Below, one piece after another: positions 1-11,457 of a DNA stretch of 64,000 bases (within the stretch, counting starts at the first letter, position 1; the number at the start of each line of letters is the position of its first letter). The DNA lies in assembly GCA_039621445.1 (NCBI GenBank), contig CP154955.1, positions 42,989,540 through 43,053,539 of the forward strand, in the 5' to 3' direction. A program made the translations under genes and the position numbers. A model generated the notes under the pieces. It had not been told where the DNA came from, ran no database searches, and saw nothing but the letters and a program-made list of their open reading frames with translations. The DNA is from Euglena gracilis. Taxonomy: Eukaryota; Euglenida; Euglenophyceae; Euglenales.

Positions 1-739
1 TACACCAATCCTTGGTGAAGCAATCCATGCTCTCTTCCCCATAGTTACGAAATTTGTAGATGGAAGTTAGGAAACCTCAACCTCAATACCTCTATACCTC
101 AACCTCAACCTCAATACCTCAACGTCAATCCAGCCTTAACTCCTCTCAGGGGCTTTCTGCAGATGGCCTTAGATTTCAGCCATGCTGCATGGTATTCAAT
201 TTCAGAAATTAGCCAACTTTTGTTGAATAGAAATCATTGCACAAACACCCTAATTTCTCGCCAATTACCCCCCCCCAAAAAAAAATGCTTAGATATGATT
301 GGGGTTGGTGCGCGTCACGGGGGGGGGTCACGGGGAGGGTCACGGGGGAAGGTGCCACTTTGGAGGCAGCATCCAGGTTGTTGCATCCAATTACGAGAAG
401 GGCGGTACGCATCCTAAAATGAGTGACTTTTGGCTGCAAGACGTAATCATTTTTGGCTATTTTTGGGCCATTTTTGAATAAAAAAATGCCCTTTGGTTTG
501 AACGTGGTCGCTTTTGGTGATTTTTATCACCAAAAATGGTCTTTTTTCAATTTTTCGAAAACAAATTTTGTCAACCCCCCCCCAAATTAAAACGACCCCC
601 CTTCTAAACCGAGCTACCCTCCCAAACCGACCCATTGCAGAATTTCAATCAAAAAAATAAGTAAGCCCATGCCAAGTTGGATGACGAACATGCACAACAT
701 AATGGAAGGTGTCAACGGAAAAGCGTCCACTATTATTGA

Positions 740-1050
740 AAAGTTAGGATTTATGACCTAAAATTAGGATTTTACCCCAAAAATTAGGCAGTGGCTTCCA
801 AATTTTGGAGCTTGCACCTCAAATTGCACATTTTCCTTCGAAAAGTTGGCTTTGGAACCCAAAAAATAAAAAAAATACTTATTTAACATCTAAAATTTGA
901 CGTTTGCACCCAACATTTACACAGTTTGTCATCAAAAGTTGGATATTACAGACAAAATTTAGCATTTGCTCCCGAAAATTAAGCATTTGCATCCAAAGTT
1001 AGGCATTTGTCGCTCAAATTTAGCGATTGGCCGACCATTGAGCATTTGCC
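740..1050. repeat. Degenerate short tandem repeat
   Basis: A phrase of roughly 22-30 bases built on TTAGGCATTTGCACCCAAAA recurs about ten times with many substitutions (for example near 775, 905, 960, 985 and 1000). It looks like an old decayed minisatellite. No coding frame runs through it. Confidence 0.45.
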
Positions 1051-2393
1051 AATTGAAATTGCCTTGCTAAGATCAACCCGCTTCCGTCACGTTGTCGGCC
1101 AGCCGTGTGTTCCCCCTGAAACCGAACCCCTGTCTAAACCGACCCCCTCCAGTATTTCTGCCAACCCAAAAGTCCTAAACCGACGGGTCGGTTTAAATGG
1201 GAGGGAGGGTTAGATCCCCCCCCAAAAATAAGCCCCAGTTTTATTTTTGGGTCCCTTGCTGGAAACCTCCAGGGGGGGTCATATTTTGGGGGGGGGTCTG
1301 TTTTTGGATTTTACCTTGACCGACACGGGCCCGAAAAAAACATCATTTTTCAGGTTCCCAAAAACACTAAAAAGTTTCCTTCCACACTTCGCGCCATGCG
1401 CAAATTGTGTAAGCTGACATTTAGCATGTTTTTTGCACTTCAAGAAATCTGAATTTTTTTTGAAATTTCATCATTTTTGTGTGTGAAATTTGGGTTTTTG
1501 GCAATTTCTCAGGGAAAATTTTCACCGTCCCCGGCGCTTCGCGCCCTCAGGGTTGGTCTTATTTATGGGGGGCGGTCTTATTTTTGGGTTTTTGCTCGAT
1601 CGGCCCAGGGGGAGGCTTATTTTTTGGGGGGGTCTTATTTTTGGGGGGTCTTATTTTAGGGGGGGGGGTTAGAATTTTGTTGACCGTTTTTTGGAATGCA
1701 TTTTGGGCCATTTTTGAAGAGAGAAAAATGGCCCAAAATGGCTATTTTTGAAGGAGGTAAAAAAATAGCCAAAAAAAAATCTGTTTTGGTTGCAGAAATG
1801 CACCACTTTTTGGCACTTTTGTAGGGGACAAGATTTTTGGCCATTTTTGGGGGCGTTGGACGTTGGATGCCAAAAAGGGTTTGGTTTTCCAAATGGAATG
1901 TGGGGTGAGGACAATTGTTTTCTTTTTTTTGAAGGGTTTCTTCACAAAAATTTCATGTTTCCCCTCCCCCCTTTTGGCCATGAGATTCTTTCCTACCTCC
2001 CCCTTTGCCAATGTTTTGGGTCAAATCCATATTGCAGAGAAGCGGAATTGTTTGGGTCAAAAAAATTTCACCTCAAATCTTGGCATTTATTTCCATTTTT
2101 AGACCATGTCAAGGCAAATTTTCGATGGTTTGAACCAGAAAATTGATGAAAAGCGACCAAAAACGCCACCAACATCAAAAAACAGGCTGAACTGACGAAT
2201 GAAAAGAAATTCTGCAGTGATGAAGGTTGATGCATTGTATGAAAAACGAAGGCTAGATACTCGGGTCACGGGCGGGTCACGGGAGGGGTCAGTGGGTAGC
2301 ATCCCCATTGCCACGTGTCTACAAACCATTTTGGACACTTTTTGGCACTTTTTGTTTTGGTTTCCGCTGAACGAGTCATGGAACAAAGTGGGC

Positions 2394-2512
2394 ACCCCCA
2401 TACCCCACCATGCCCCAACACACCCCCCATACCCCCCCATGTCCCCCCATACCCCACACCCCATACCCTCCCATACCCCCAAAACCCCAACGTACACCCC
2501 ATACCCCAAAAA
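2394..2512. repeat. CCCCATAC-type minisatellite
   Basis: Repeated CCCCATACCC units of 8-11 bases cover this stretch. A second block of the same motif lies at 3136-3236. The units are purine/pyrimidine-biased and open in several frames, which explains the proline- or glycine-rich ORFs that overlap them. Confidence 0.75.
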
Positions 2513-2675
2513 CTTTTTCTGTCCGCAGGCAGTTTTTCTGGCCTCCCGGACCCTGAAAACCTGGTTTGGAGCCGAAAGTGAGTGTCTGTCAACCCCCCGG
2601 AGGCCCGTTTTTGGTCCAAAACCCATGATATTGGTGGCAAAAACGGTCAAAAAAGTCGGAAAAGTCTTTGTGGTC

Positions 2676-3100
2676 ATCGCGCGACGCATGCAACTGTTTG
2701 AGTGCACGAGGTGGGGGCCTCCCCTTCCCCCCCCCCCGGCAAAAAAAAATAACTTCTTTCTTGTCTACCGATCTTTTTTGTGGCCAAATCGCGCTTTGTG
2801 GCCAAATCGTGCGACGTATGCAACTGTTTGAGTGCCCGGGGGGGGCTCCCGCCCCCCGGACCCTCCGGGAAAAAATAACCTCGTCCTTGTCTACCGATCT
2901 TTTTTGTTGCCAAATCGCGCTTTGTGGTCAAAGCGCGCGACGCATGCAATTGTTCGAGTGCCCAGGAGGGGGTCTCGAACAATTCCCCCGAACCCCCCCT
3001 CGGGAAAAAAAGATAGTCTCATCCTTGTCTACCGATCTTTTTTTGTGGCCAAAATGCGCTGTGTGGTCAAATCGCGCGACGTATGCAACTGTTCCAGGGG
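2676..3100. repeat. Tandem repeat, about 130-bp unit
   Basis: The landmark GCGACGCATGCAACTG recurs at about 2681, 2811, 2937 and 3076. Each copy is followed by a G/C-rich segment, an A-run and the phrase CTTGTCTACCGATCTTTTTT. Spacing is 126-139 bases. Overlapping ORFs on both strands simply follow the repeat and are not evidence for a gene. Confidence 0.8.
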
Positions 3101-3135
3101 CCATAAACCTCATCAACGACATCTGCAAACCCTTC

Positions 3136-3236
3136 CCCCATGCCCCTCCATACTCCCATACCCCCCCATACCCCCCCATACCCATCCCACACACCACCAT
3201 ACCCCCCATACCCCCCCATACCCCCCCATACCCCAG
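3136..3236. repeat. CCCCATAC-type minisatellite, second block
   Basis: This is the same CCCCATACCC motif as at 2394-2512, here in tandem with CCCCCCATAC units. It lies just downstream of the 130-bp tandem array. Confidence 0.75.
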
Positions 3237-4821
3237 GTATTGGGGCCCCACTTTGTGCCATATGTGTCCTTGACGCCGGTTTCCCGCCTGAACCGGCGTT
3301 CTAGATCACAGCTTCCGCGCAGAAATCTATGTGCCAAACTGGCGTCCTGAACGCTGGTTCGGGCATGAAGCCAGAGCCCCAGTACACGGATTCAATGCAA
3401 AAAGTCAGAAAGAATGGTTGGGGGTGTTTCCTCTCGTGACCCCTGAACAAAGACCCTTTTCGGCCAATTTTTTAGAAAAACTTTGGCCGGTGATTCCTCA
3501 TTTCACATGTAGATACCGAATTCTGAGGGATAAATTTTGTAAATTTGGGGATGGTGATAGTTGTTTTTCTCTCCCCATGGGATGGTGATGGGCAGAAGAC
3601 AGGGGGTTTGGCATTGATTCTTGCTCGTGTGGACAAGACTGGGCAATTTTCACGATATTTCATTTTTTCAGAAAGTTTCAAAAATTTCAAAATTTTCAAT
3701 ATTTTCACTGAAAAAAAGGAGAATCCTACTAGGAAATGTCGGAGCGTTGTGGCGGCTTGCAAATGCATCCACCGCTGGGTTCTGCTCTGGGGGCACCTGA
3801 AGTGAATGCAGAACCCAGTTGAGTCACGTCTTTGACCAGCCTGGAGGGTGGAGCGGGATTGCGATAGGGGTGTGGCCGTGGCCGTGACCGTGGCCGGAGG
3901 AGGGTGTGTTTGGACGAAATGTCTGGTCTTCTGTGTTCTTCGGTCCTGGCTGGTTTTGCACACCACCGTGAGTCAAAATGGCTGCTCATCTGCCTGATGT
4001 TGCTTTGAGTATGCAGTGATAGAGAATGTTGGATTGGCCAGAGCAGCTGTGGGATTGTGGATGATGATGAGAGTGTACAGACGGCTGTGTTTGCTGTTGT
4101 TGGTAATGTTGTTGTTTGGCCGGTGTTATAGCTGTGGGTGTCAGGTGGGGGAGTCTGTGGTGCAGGAGGGGGTGAGGTGGGTAGGGAAGGTGGAGTGCTT
4201 GGATCAGAATCATAGTTGGGGTCTCACAGTCGTGGTTCACAGAGTGATTCATGCGTGAGCAGTGCTGAAAGAGTGCAAGTGAGCCAGTGGCGACGGCACA
4301 GGTCGAAGTCTGCATTCCACCAGGTTCCTTTTTCTATTAGCCCCAGCTCTTCGAGGGACCAGTGTGATGTGTCAAGGACGTGGTATGGGGATTGAATGGA
4401 GACGAGGAAACAGTTTTTGCACTGAAACCTGTGCCCTAGGCACAGGATTCACGCCGTATCAAATGAGACAAATTTTCTTGGCCAATGATAATTCCTCCCC
4501 CCATTTTCAGCGAAAAATCAGACCCTGCATTTTGCAGATATGCATTAGGTCCTACGTTTTTCCCAACGTGGCCCAGGTTTGGCCACAGCGGTCGAAAATT
4601 TATCCCACCCACCTCAGCAACTTTTGGGGGTTGTGGCAACATTCTGTCCGTTGTGTTTGCGGCTTTATTTTCCATTACAAAAAGACTGAGGGACAATGAA
4701 GCGAAAATGTGCAATAAAACTCCAGCAACCGTTAAGCTCTAAGCTGCTCTATCTCCTGACTCGCCATGAAACAAGAAAACAGAAATGAACATAAAAGCAA
4801 GCCACCGAGATGGAATGCAGT

Positions 4822-5657
4822 TGTCGGCCGCCGGCTTTCGCCGGCAGCCAAAAATTGCCAGAAGGCACAAATTACAAAGTCGCGGGTAACAGCCAATCAG
4901 TTAGAGAAACCCGCAACTTAAATTGGAAGCGGGTCAATTTTCTAAGCGCCTTCGAATTGGTCTTTTTTCACAGAACTTGAGGGGTTTTCCCCATTATTTG
5001 GCAAAGAGGAAATACATTGAATTAGATCTGATCAATCACATTGTTGAATTGGAATTGACAGCTACATCGTTGGTCATTACATTGTTTGTGGAGTTATTGA
5101 AGTCAATTTGGTATTGAAATCAAGAAGGAGACCCTACAACACCGCCACCATCACCGCCGCCTAAATTCCCTATCTCCCTCTTTCTTGCCCCAGGTTGTTT
5201 TCTTCATCGCATTCAGTCACTCTCACAGATTTCCAACAGTGTGATTGCTTCTCCAGTGGGTTGCGATTCATTTGATACAGTGAGTTGGTTTGTGGGTTGG
5301 TTTGTGCAAGAAAGTGTGAGAGAGAGAAAGAGAGAAAAGTGAGTTTTCAGAGAGAAAAGTTCGATTTCACTGCAAATGGCAGATTTTTCGTTTTTCACAA
5401 AAAATGCGGAAAACATTGAAGAAACGATCCTACGGGCCGGCTGGGGTTGGTGAAACCACCTGGGTGAAAAAATGGGGGGTTGGATTGAGCCCACCAATTC
5501 CCCGAGAAAGCGCAGGCCCCTCCCCGGAAACACCCACCCCCCTTCTGTCAGTGGTTATCCACGACGGCGAGGACCCCCCCCCCCGGGCCCTCGGCGCACC
5601 AGGACTCGCCGGTCGCGGGGGCGACCGGCGGCGCACAGGTGGTGGGGTCGGTGAACA
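4822..5657 (+). repeat. 5' LTR of element A
   Basis: This LTR starts TGTCGGCCGCCGGC and ends CA, matching 16083-16918 along its full 836 bp with scattered substitutions. Bases 4822-4850 contain a small hairpin (GCCGGC...GCCGGC). A pyrimidine-rich stretch ending CCCCAG lies at about 5168-5194 and resembles a 3' splice site. An ATG at 5376 opens a frame that in the 3' LTR stays open to the LTR end, suggesting gag may begin inside the LTR. Here that frame is broken by a TGA and small indels. Confidence 0.9.
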
Positions 5658-5670
5658 TGGTTAGCAGAGG
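5658..5670 (+). other. Primer binding site of element A (iMet-like)
   Basis: TGGTTAGCAGAGG directly follows the LTR. It matches the complement of a tRNA-iMet 3' end (TGGTAGCAGAGG) except for one extra T. It also encodes the first residues of the gag frame that starts at 5657. Confidence 0.7.
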
Positions 5671-6554
5671 TCGGCTCACTGACTTCGTCAGTGAGATTTT
5701 TTCAGATTCGGTGAACGTCGTTGCTGAGATTTGTTCCGCTGGCTCTGCCAGCAGAATCAGTGCAAAGTTTTCAGTTTCGGCTGACATCGCAAGCAAAGGT
5801 TGTTTCACTGACCCGGTCAGTGAAAATTTTTCAGAGACGGTCGACACGGCCACAGAGATTTGTTCTGGTGGCTGTGCCAGTAGAATGGTACACGAGGTCC
5901 GTTTTATCAACCCTGTGGTCTGTGAATTTTCAGAAGAATCTGCAGAATTCTGCTCGTTTCCCAGTCAATCTGTCCGAATTTCAGATTGTGATGAAAATTG
6001 TCTGAGATCTTTGGCAGAAAGCTGTTTTCAGAACGAAAAGGAAATTGAATTTTCTGCAGCCCAGTTTTCAGAACCTGTGGCATCATTGCAAATCATGATG
6101 GAATCTGTGGCAGAAAACAGTTTTCAGGCTGCAGAAACTTTATCGGCTTCAGGATTTTCAGAAACGACACAGGAATCAGAATCTGGTTCTAATTCGGAGA
6201 GGGGGTTAATTACATGCATAACGCCCTTCACGGTGGCAAGGCCAGAAAATTTTCAGCTCGCTCCACTGCATGGCAGTGACGACGAATCAGACCCCCCAGC
6301 TTCCGAAAGCGAAATTGAGGGAAAAAAACAGGCTGAAAACGCAATTATTCAGCAAATGGTTATTCAAAGAATGAAAGCTGCTGGCATGTGGCCAGTAATT
6401 TTTTCAGGTTTTCAGCAAATTTATGTGTCATCACGAGACAGCAGCCCAGCGCCAGAACAAAAAAAATTGTGTTTAACAGCCCAGCCAGAACCATTGCTGT
6501 TAACACAGAGTTCAGAGTCGCAGTCAGCACAGCCAGCTGCAGCCTTGCTGTAAG

Positions 6555-6788
6555 TTTTTCACCCAGCCCAGCAGTTTTCGGCTGAGTCATATGTCCCAGC
6601 AATCATGGAGCCAGCCCAGATGACTTCACAGGTTTTTCAGCCAGCCCAGCAGTTTTCGGCTGAGTCATCTGTTCCAGCAGTCATGGGGCCATCCCAGATA
6701 ACTTTACAAGTTTTTCAGCCAGCCCAGCAATTTTCGGCTGAGTCATCTGTCCCAGCAATTATGGGGCCAGCCCAGATGTGTAGATGTG
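6555..6788 (+). repeat. 78-bp tandem repeat x3 within gag
   Basis: Three head-to-tail 78-bp units (about 6555-6632, 6633-6710, 6711-6788) each encode VFQPAQQFSAESSVPA-like text. The unit length is a multiple of three, so the repeats preserve frame and probably expanded within the coding sequence. Confidence 0.85.
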
Positions 6789-9057
6789 TGGGCAGGTTTT
6801 TCAGCCAGCGTTAACAGTGTCTTCAAACACAGGCCGAGCCCAGATTTTTCAGCCAATTCAGCCAGATTTTCCACAGACCCAGCCACAGAATTTACAGCCA
6901 AACACCAGTTTTTCTGCAGCAACTGGGTCCGAAAACCCTGAAAATCAGCATTATGTGGAAATGGAATCGGGCTATGGCCAATCTGATGATGATTGGAACA
7001 ACTGGGGTGAAGAAATCAGTTGCAAAATTGAATGTTTACATGGCAGACTTTTGGTGCAGGAAGGAAAAAACCCTGAAAAAAACAGCTGAAAATCTGGTGG
7101 GGGAGGCAGAAAACAGGCTAAATCAGGCATTGGCCATGTCGCAGGGGCAAACATTGAATCTGGTGAACGAGGCATTGGGCATGCATGATGGGCGAATGGC
7201 TGATCACATTGCCATGGTGAAACGTGAAATTCAGGCTGAACTGAGTGCAACCGTAAACGACTTGCTTTTGCAGTTTCAGCAAAATGGTGAAATGGTGCAA
7301 AATCTGGCCCAATGCCAAAGGCATGTGTTGAGTATGAAAATGGAACGGCAGTTTGCTGAAAAAGTGAAGAAAGTGGAGGATGGATTTAACTCGTTTTTTG
7401 AGGCCCAGGTTGAGGGGTTGAGAAAAAATGAGAGGGATTTTTTTCAGAAACTGTCGATTTTGGAAAAATCTGTGGGGGAGATGCACGTGGTGGTGCAACA
7501 AGTGGGGGAGAAGGAAAAACAGCAGGAAATTGTTGTTAATCAGGTCAAATCTGCAGTCGGTGAGCTAAGCTCTGGTCTGGAGGGACGCTTTGGGATCATT
7601 TTTCAGCAATGCATAGGTTTGGGGGAGACTGAGTGTGCCAAATTTCAGGCGCAGGCTGAAAAATTGAAGGAACTTTCACAGTCCCTGGAGCGAGAGAGCA
7701 AAGCTCTGAATGACCGTTTGGGGAGGTTGGAGAATTTTCTGGGTCGGAAAGCTTTTCCCATTGAGAAAGTCTGTGACCTGATTAACAAGAGTGAGGAAAC
7801 AATTCGGTTGGAGGTGCAAAGGGAGTTGGGGCTGCAAACGAGAAAGAATTTGGAGGTCATTATCAGTGAAATGTTGCAGGAAAGGATGAGGCTGAGTGAA
7901 AGGGAGGGGCAGTTTGAAAGAGTTCGGGCTGAAATGGAAAATTTGATGAAACAGCAGGTTGGAGTTTTACTGCAACAGCAGTCCAGTGAACTTTTTAAAG
8001 AACAGCACGAGCGGAAAAAATTGCAACAAAAGCTGGATTTGTTTCAGGCTGAGTTTTTGGTGATGAAAAATCAGCAAGCTGAATCAGCCAAATCTGCGAC
8101 AGTGGATCTGACAAAGGAAACGGGAGAAAAATCAGCTGGAAATTCAGAAATCGAGGAGTTTGATCTTTTTGGTTACAACGATTTACCTGCGATTGAGAAA
8201 AATACGGTTGAAATTGAAGGCTATGAATACGCTGAACCAGGATCACATGCGACACGTGTCAGGCAGGTTTGTGCACGACCTGTGGGGGCAGTGCCTGCAG
8301 GTGCAGGGCTGGTTTCATCAAATGCAGTGGCAATACATAAATTGATGAAAAACCTGGTAGCTCCAAATTTTTGTGGACAGCCAAAAGACTGGTCGTCCTT
8401 TGTGCGGGATTGGGATCAATATTTCAGGACGGTGGTTATTTTACAAAATGGAAATGTGTCTGATCCACTCAAACTTCGGCTTTTTGCAATGACTCTGGAC
8501 GACACAAATCAGAAGGAATTGCAATTCCGAATAGAATTGAACGGAAAAACATCTTTTGAGGATGAATTTGACGGGATTGACGGGAAATATGCTGGAAATC
8601 AGTCCGACTGTGCCAGAAAAAAATGGTATGATGTCAACCTTGTGAACCAAGGGAAATTACCGTACGGGAATGGCGAGACTTTGTCATAATTTTCAGAATA
8701 GCCTGGAGACAGGTGAAAAGCGCCACTGACGATGAGGCAGAAAGACTGGTCAAAGTAAAACTGCCAAATTTCATTTTGCATTGGGTTCCCGATGAGGAGG
8801 AAAGAAAATCAACGTGTGGACCGAACGTCAAAGTGTACCATGGAGTGCCTGCAACTGAGGAAAACATTATTTGTGCCGTGGAACGTGTCACTGGTGAAAA
8901 GCCCTGCAAGGTTTCGAAAGTTTCACCGCTGGAGTTCGAAGTCATTTTGCCCAATATTACGATTTGCGACAAACTGAAAGAGGTCAGCGGGAAACCAATC
9001 ACACGCACGGACAAAAGAACCAAAACTATGGAGGAAAAGCCAAAAATGGGAGCTTAA
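6784..9057 (+). pseudogene. gag: Element A gag, coiled-coil and capsid-like part
   Basis: The main segment (6953-8689, frame usable from about 7060) is a long Gln/Glu/Lys-rich coiled coil of some 400 residues. A capsid-like Gag domain follows: the NLVAPNFCGQPKDWSSFVRDW stretch begins near 8350 and fits the usual retrotransposon Gag pattern (F-x-G-x3-DW...W). The frame then moves at about 8650 into 8660-9057, where VREWRDFVIIFRIAWRQV continues the Gag domain. At least two frameshifts (near 7050 and 8650) interrupt it. Gag would form the cytoplasmic virus-like particle. The related capsid segment of element C (28621-28793 and onward) supports the reading. Confidence 0.7.
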
Positions 9058-9626
9058 GAAATTTTCCGCTTTGTTGAGCGAAAATTGTCATCCAGGGATT
9101 CTCAAGACATGATACACAGTTCCAGGGAGCCAAATGTATTTGTAAATCGGAGGGCCAGGTCTGCAAAGGCAGATCGGGCCAAGGGGTCCATGACACCCTC
9201 CCCAGCACGGTCAGCAAAGGGGGGCGAAACGGTGACAAAACCGTCCGTTGGAAAACCAGATTCACAGGTGGCAGCTCCTGCGACCAATGCAAACGTGAAC
9301 CCCCCTTACAAAATCCAGTGCAAGTGGTTCGATCACAGTCATTGACACCCCCCTATGAAACTCAATTTGGTAATGGAGGTGGATGGAGAAACGATTCTGG
9401 GTGGAATTCCAATGCCAATGCCAATTTTCAGGGAAATCAGTGGTGGCGCTCAAATCAACAGAATTTTGATTCACAGTCTAGTGGTGGCAAAGGCAAAGGC
9501 AAAGGAAAGGGCAAAGGAAATAATTCTTGGCCGAAAGGAAACAATGGAAATGACTGGTCTAGGGGAAAGGGCCAGGATGGCGGAAAAGGCAAAGGCAAAG
9601 GAAGTGGGAAAGGAAACCGTTGCTAG
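9058..9626 (+). pseudogene. gag: Element A gag tail, Lys/Gly-rich nucleic-acid-binding region
   Basis: After an in-frame TAA at 9055-9057 the frame continues to 9345, then shifts to 9318-9626. The last part is dominated by repeated GKGKGK plus Asn/Trp/Gly text, which suggests RNA binding in place of the usual CCHC zinc knuckle; no CCHC motif is present. Element C has an equivalent Lys/Gly-rich Gag tail at about 27290-27400 and on its minus strand downstream. A TAG at 9624-9626 separates this from the methyltransferase frame, which is otherwise continuous with it. Confidence 0.55.
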
Positions 9627-9644
9627 GATAGCCGGGGTGGACCG

Positions 9645-10540
9645 TTGGGGGCGGGAGCCGCCCCGGGCTCGCATACCCAGCCCCACACAAAGACATACGC
9701 AAATACCAGGTGGCAAGAAAAATCTCGTGCGAGTGAAAACGAGAGCACGATGAAATATCTGCCATCCAAGGAGATCTCTGCACAAGGTGTGTCCAGTGTG
9801 TCGGGTGTGTGTGTGCGTGACGTGCAAATCTGTGACTCGGCCCAAATCTGTAAAAAACCAGACCTCATAAGAGGTTGTGCACAGCCTTCCGTAAAGAAAA
9901 GAGCTTTAGACCTTTTTTGCGGTAAAGGCTCGGTTGGGGATTGCCTAAGAGAGCAGGGGTTTAAGGTGATTTCAGTGGATATAAACCCCAGATTTAACCC
10001 AACCCACTGTGCAAACATTTTGGAGTGGAGATATTGGAGGTACCCCCCCCGGATATTTTCAGATCATTGCTGCGGGGGTGCCCTGTACAGAATATAGCTT
10101 GGCCAAAACATTCGGAGTCAGAAATTTGGAGGGGGCAGATCGGCTGGTCAAAAAAACTTTGGAGATTGTCGAATATTTCAAGCCAAAATTGTGGTGGATT
10201 CAAAATCCCCGTCATGGACTTTTGCGGAAAAGACTGTTTTCAAAGTCTGACTTTTGTCGATGTTGACTATTGTCAGTTTTCAGATTGGTGATACCAAAAG
10301 CCCACCCGAATCTGGAGGAGCAAAAATATGAGCAAGCTACAAAACAAACTTTGTGATGGCAGGACCTGCCTGAATTTGATTCCTGGGGGGAGGAGTCACC
10401 GAGAAAAGTTGGGAGGATATGGAATGACAGTTGGCACCCAGAAAAAACGGAGGATGCCCAAACAACTGGTGGAGTATTTGTTAACCGTGTTGGAACGAAA
10501 AGCGGATATCGTAGGGAGGATTATGCTGTTAGGAAAGTTT
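9645..10540 (+). pseudogene. Element A C5-DNA-methyltransferase-like module (frameshifted)
   Basis: Three successive frames carry the ordered motifs of a C5-cytosine methyltransferase. ALDLFCGKGSVG (motif I, SAM binding) is followed by ISVDIN at 9893-10036. GVPCTEYS (motif IV with catalytic Cys) and WWIQNPRHG (motif VI-like) lie at 10036-10263. VDVDYCQFSDW then YQKPTRIW (motif VIII-like) lie at about 10257-10320, with a TGA between them. The same order occurs unbroken in element C (24256-27102). The known family reaction is transfer of methyl from SAM to cytosine C5. The module is compact, with no obvious large target-recognition domain. Two frameshifts and one TGA make this copy non-functional unless recoded. 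Confidence 0.75.
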
Positions 10541-10542
10541 GT

Positions 10543-11457
10543 ATGGAGGAAATTGAGAAGGAATTTCGGGTTAAGGCGGAACGGGATTGTTTTGCAACCA
10601 GCCAAAATGCCAGGTGTGAAACGTTTTATGGGGAGGACGATGATGCCATGAAAAAGGATTGGGGGGCGGAGGAAACGTTGTGGATGAACCCCCCCTGGAC
10701 TTTGTGGCCTGAGGTGGCTGAAAAATTGCAAAATACCAATTGTCGGGCAATTTGTATTTGCCCAGACTGGAATAGGAGGTGGGTGAAAAATCTGGTGGCT
10801 ATGGCTGTCAAAAAGATTTATTTTCCCAAGGGTACAAAGTTGTTTGACGCTGATGGGATGATTTTGAGGGGTACCCGTTGGGGGGTGTGGGCCTTGTTGA
10901 TCGATAGAAGGCAACCCTCCCAGGGGAGGGCAACCCCAGGGAAGAAAAAATTGGTTCGGCTGAAAAAAAGAACGTTGAGGGAGACGAAAACTCGGGGAGG
11001 AGCAAAGAAACTCGGGGAGGACAGACAACTACTGGTGAAAACCCAGATTAGGTTGGCAAATGGGGAGGAAAAAACGGCCAGAATTTTGATTGACACGGGG
11101 GCGGAGGCAAACCACATTAGACAAGGGTTGATAGGGGACCACCTAATGTATCCTGCTAAGGACCCGTTAAGGTTTGAAACTGCCAATGAGCAAACTTTGG
11201 CGGGGGGGAGCAGATGTGCTAAGGTGAAAATGATCCTTCAACAAAAATGGAATGTGGAAAGGGAATTTGAGTGTGTGGAATATGAGGTTGAATTTTATGA
11301 GGCAAACATCAAAGTTGATGCAATCCTTTCTTATCCATGGTTGGCAGAAGAAAAACTGGGAATTTTTCCACACCACAAGGCGTTGGTGAAAGACAGCCCA
11401 GACCTGATTTTTTGCGGGGTTTTGAAAGACGGAGGGGTCCGCAAAATTCAGGGATGA
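10543..11457 (+). CDS. Element A Dam-like/FAT-NPPW module plus retropepsin
   Basis: This 304-codon frame has two domains. Residues 14-100 carry DCFAT (15-19), a conserved Trp at 40 and LWMNPPW (46-52). The pattern resembles phage-type N6-adenine methyltransferases (DVFAT...NPPY) and also the DFAS...FPP module of DIRS-type RNase H; I cannot choose between them. Residues 160-300 are an aspartic protease: ILIDTGAEANHI (181-192) holds the catalytic Asp, and ILSYPWL is the usual C-terminal signature. The frame ends at TGA 11455, after which the same frame resumes toward RT. The start shown is only the open-frame start; translation presumably arrives from upstream. Element E has the same first module, placed after its protease. 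Confidence 0.7.
   Translation: MEEIEKEFRVKAERDCFATSQNARCETFYGEDDDAMKKDWGAEETLWMNPPWTLWPEVAEKLQNTNCRAICICPDWNRRWVKNLVAMAVKKIYFPKGTKLFDADGMILRGTRWGVWALLIDRRQPSQGRATPGKKKLVRLKKRTLRETKTRGGAKKLGEDRQLLVKTQIRLANGEEKTARILIDTGAEANHIRQGLIGDHLMYPAKDPLRFETANEQTLAGGSRCAKVKMILQQKWNVEREFECVEYEVEFYEANIKVDAILSYPWLAEEKLGIFPHHKALVKDSPDLIFCGVLKDGGVRKIQG

Larger units (their letters stand above)
1..4817. other. Gene-free low-complexity flank
   Basis: I find no supportable gene here. The sequence alternates AT-rich text with long G or C runs (for example near 310-350, 565-600, 1210-1300 and 1560-1670). Open frames of 60-210 codons occur on both strands but have low-complexity composition and no recognisable domain. 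Short tandem repeats inside the interval are listed separately. A CAACCT/CAATACCT-like microsatellite lies at about 66-130. The block ends where the LTR of element A begins. Confidence 0.6.
5657..6814 (+). pseudogene. gag: Element A gag, N-terminal part
   Basis: An ATG at 5657, overlapping the last LTR base, opens a frame rich in Ser, Glu and Phe, with repeated Val/Ser-Glu-Asn-Phe-Ser style phrases. The frame ends at TAA 6551-6553 but continues in the same frame to 6814 through three 26-residue repeats built on VFQPAQQFSAESS. The in-frame TAA falls where the other repeat copies have Gln. No known domain is seen; position and low complexity suit the N-terminal region of a retrotransposon Gag. 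It may start further upstream inside the LTR at 5376. Downstream the reading frame shifts at about 6785. Confidence 0.6.

Noticed and set aside
2199-3350. ORFs of 170-210 codons on both strands
   Set aside because: They coincide with the CCCCATAC and 130-bp tandem repeats, overlap on opposite strands and have no domain.
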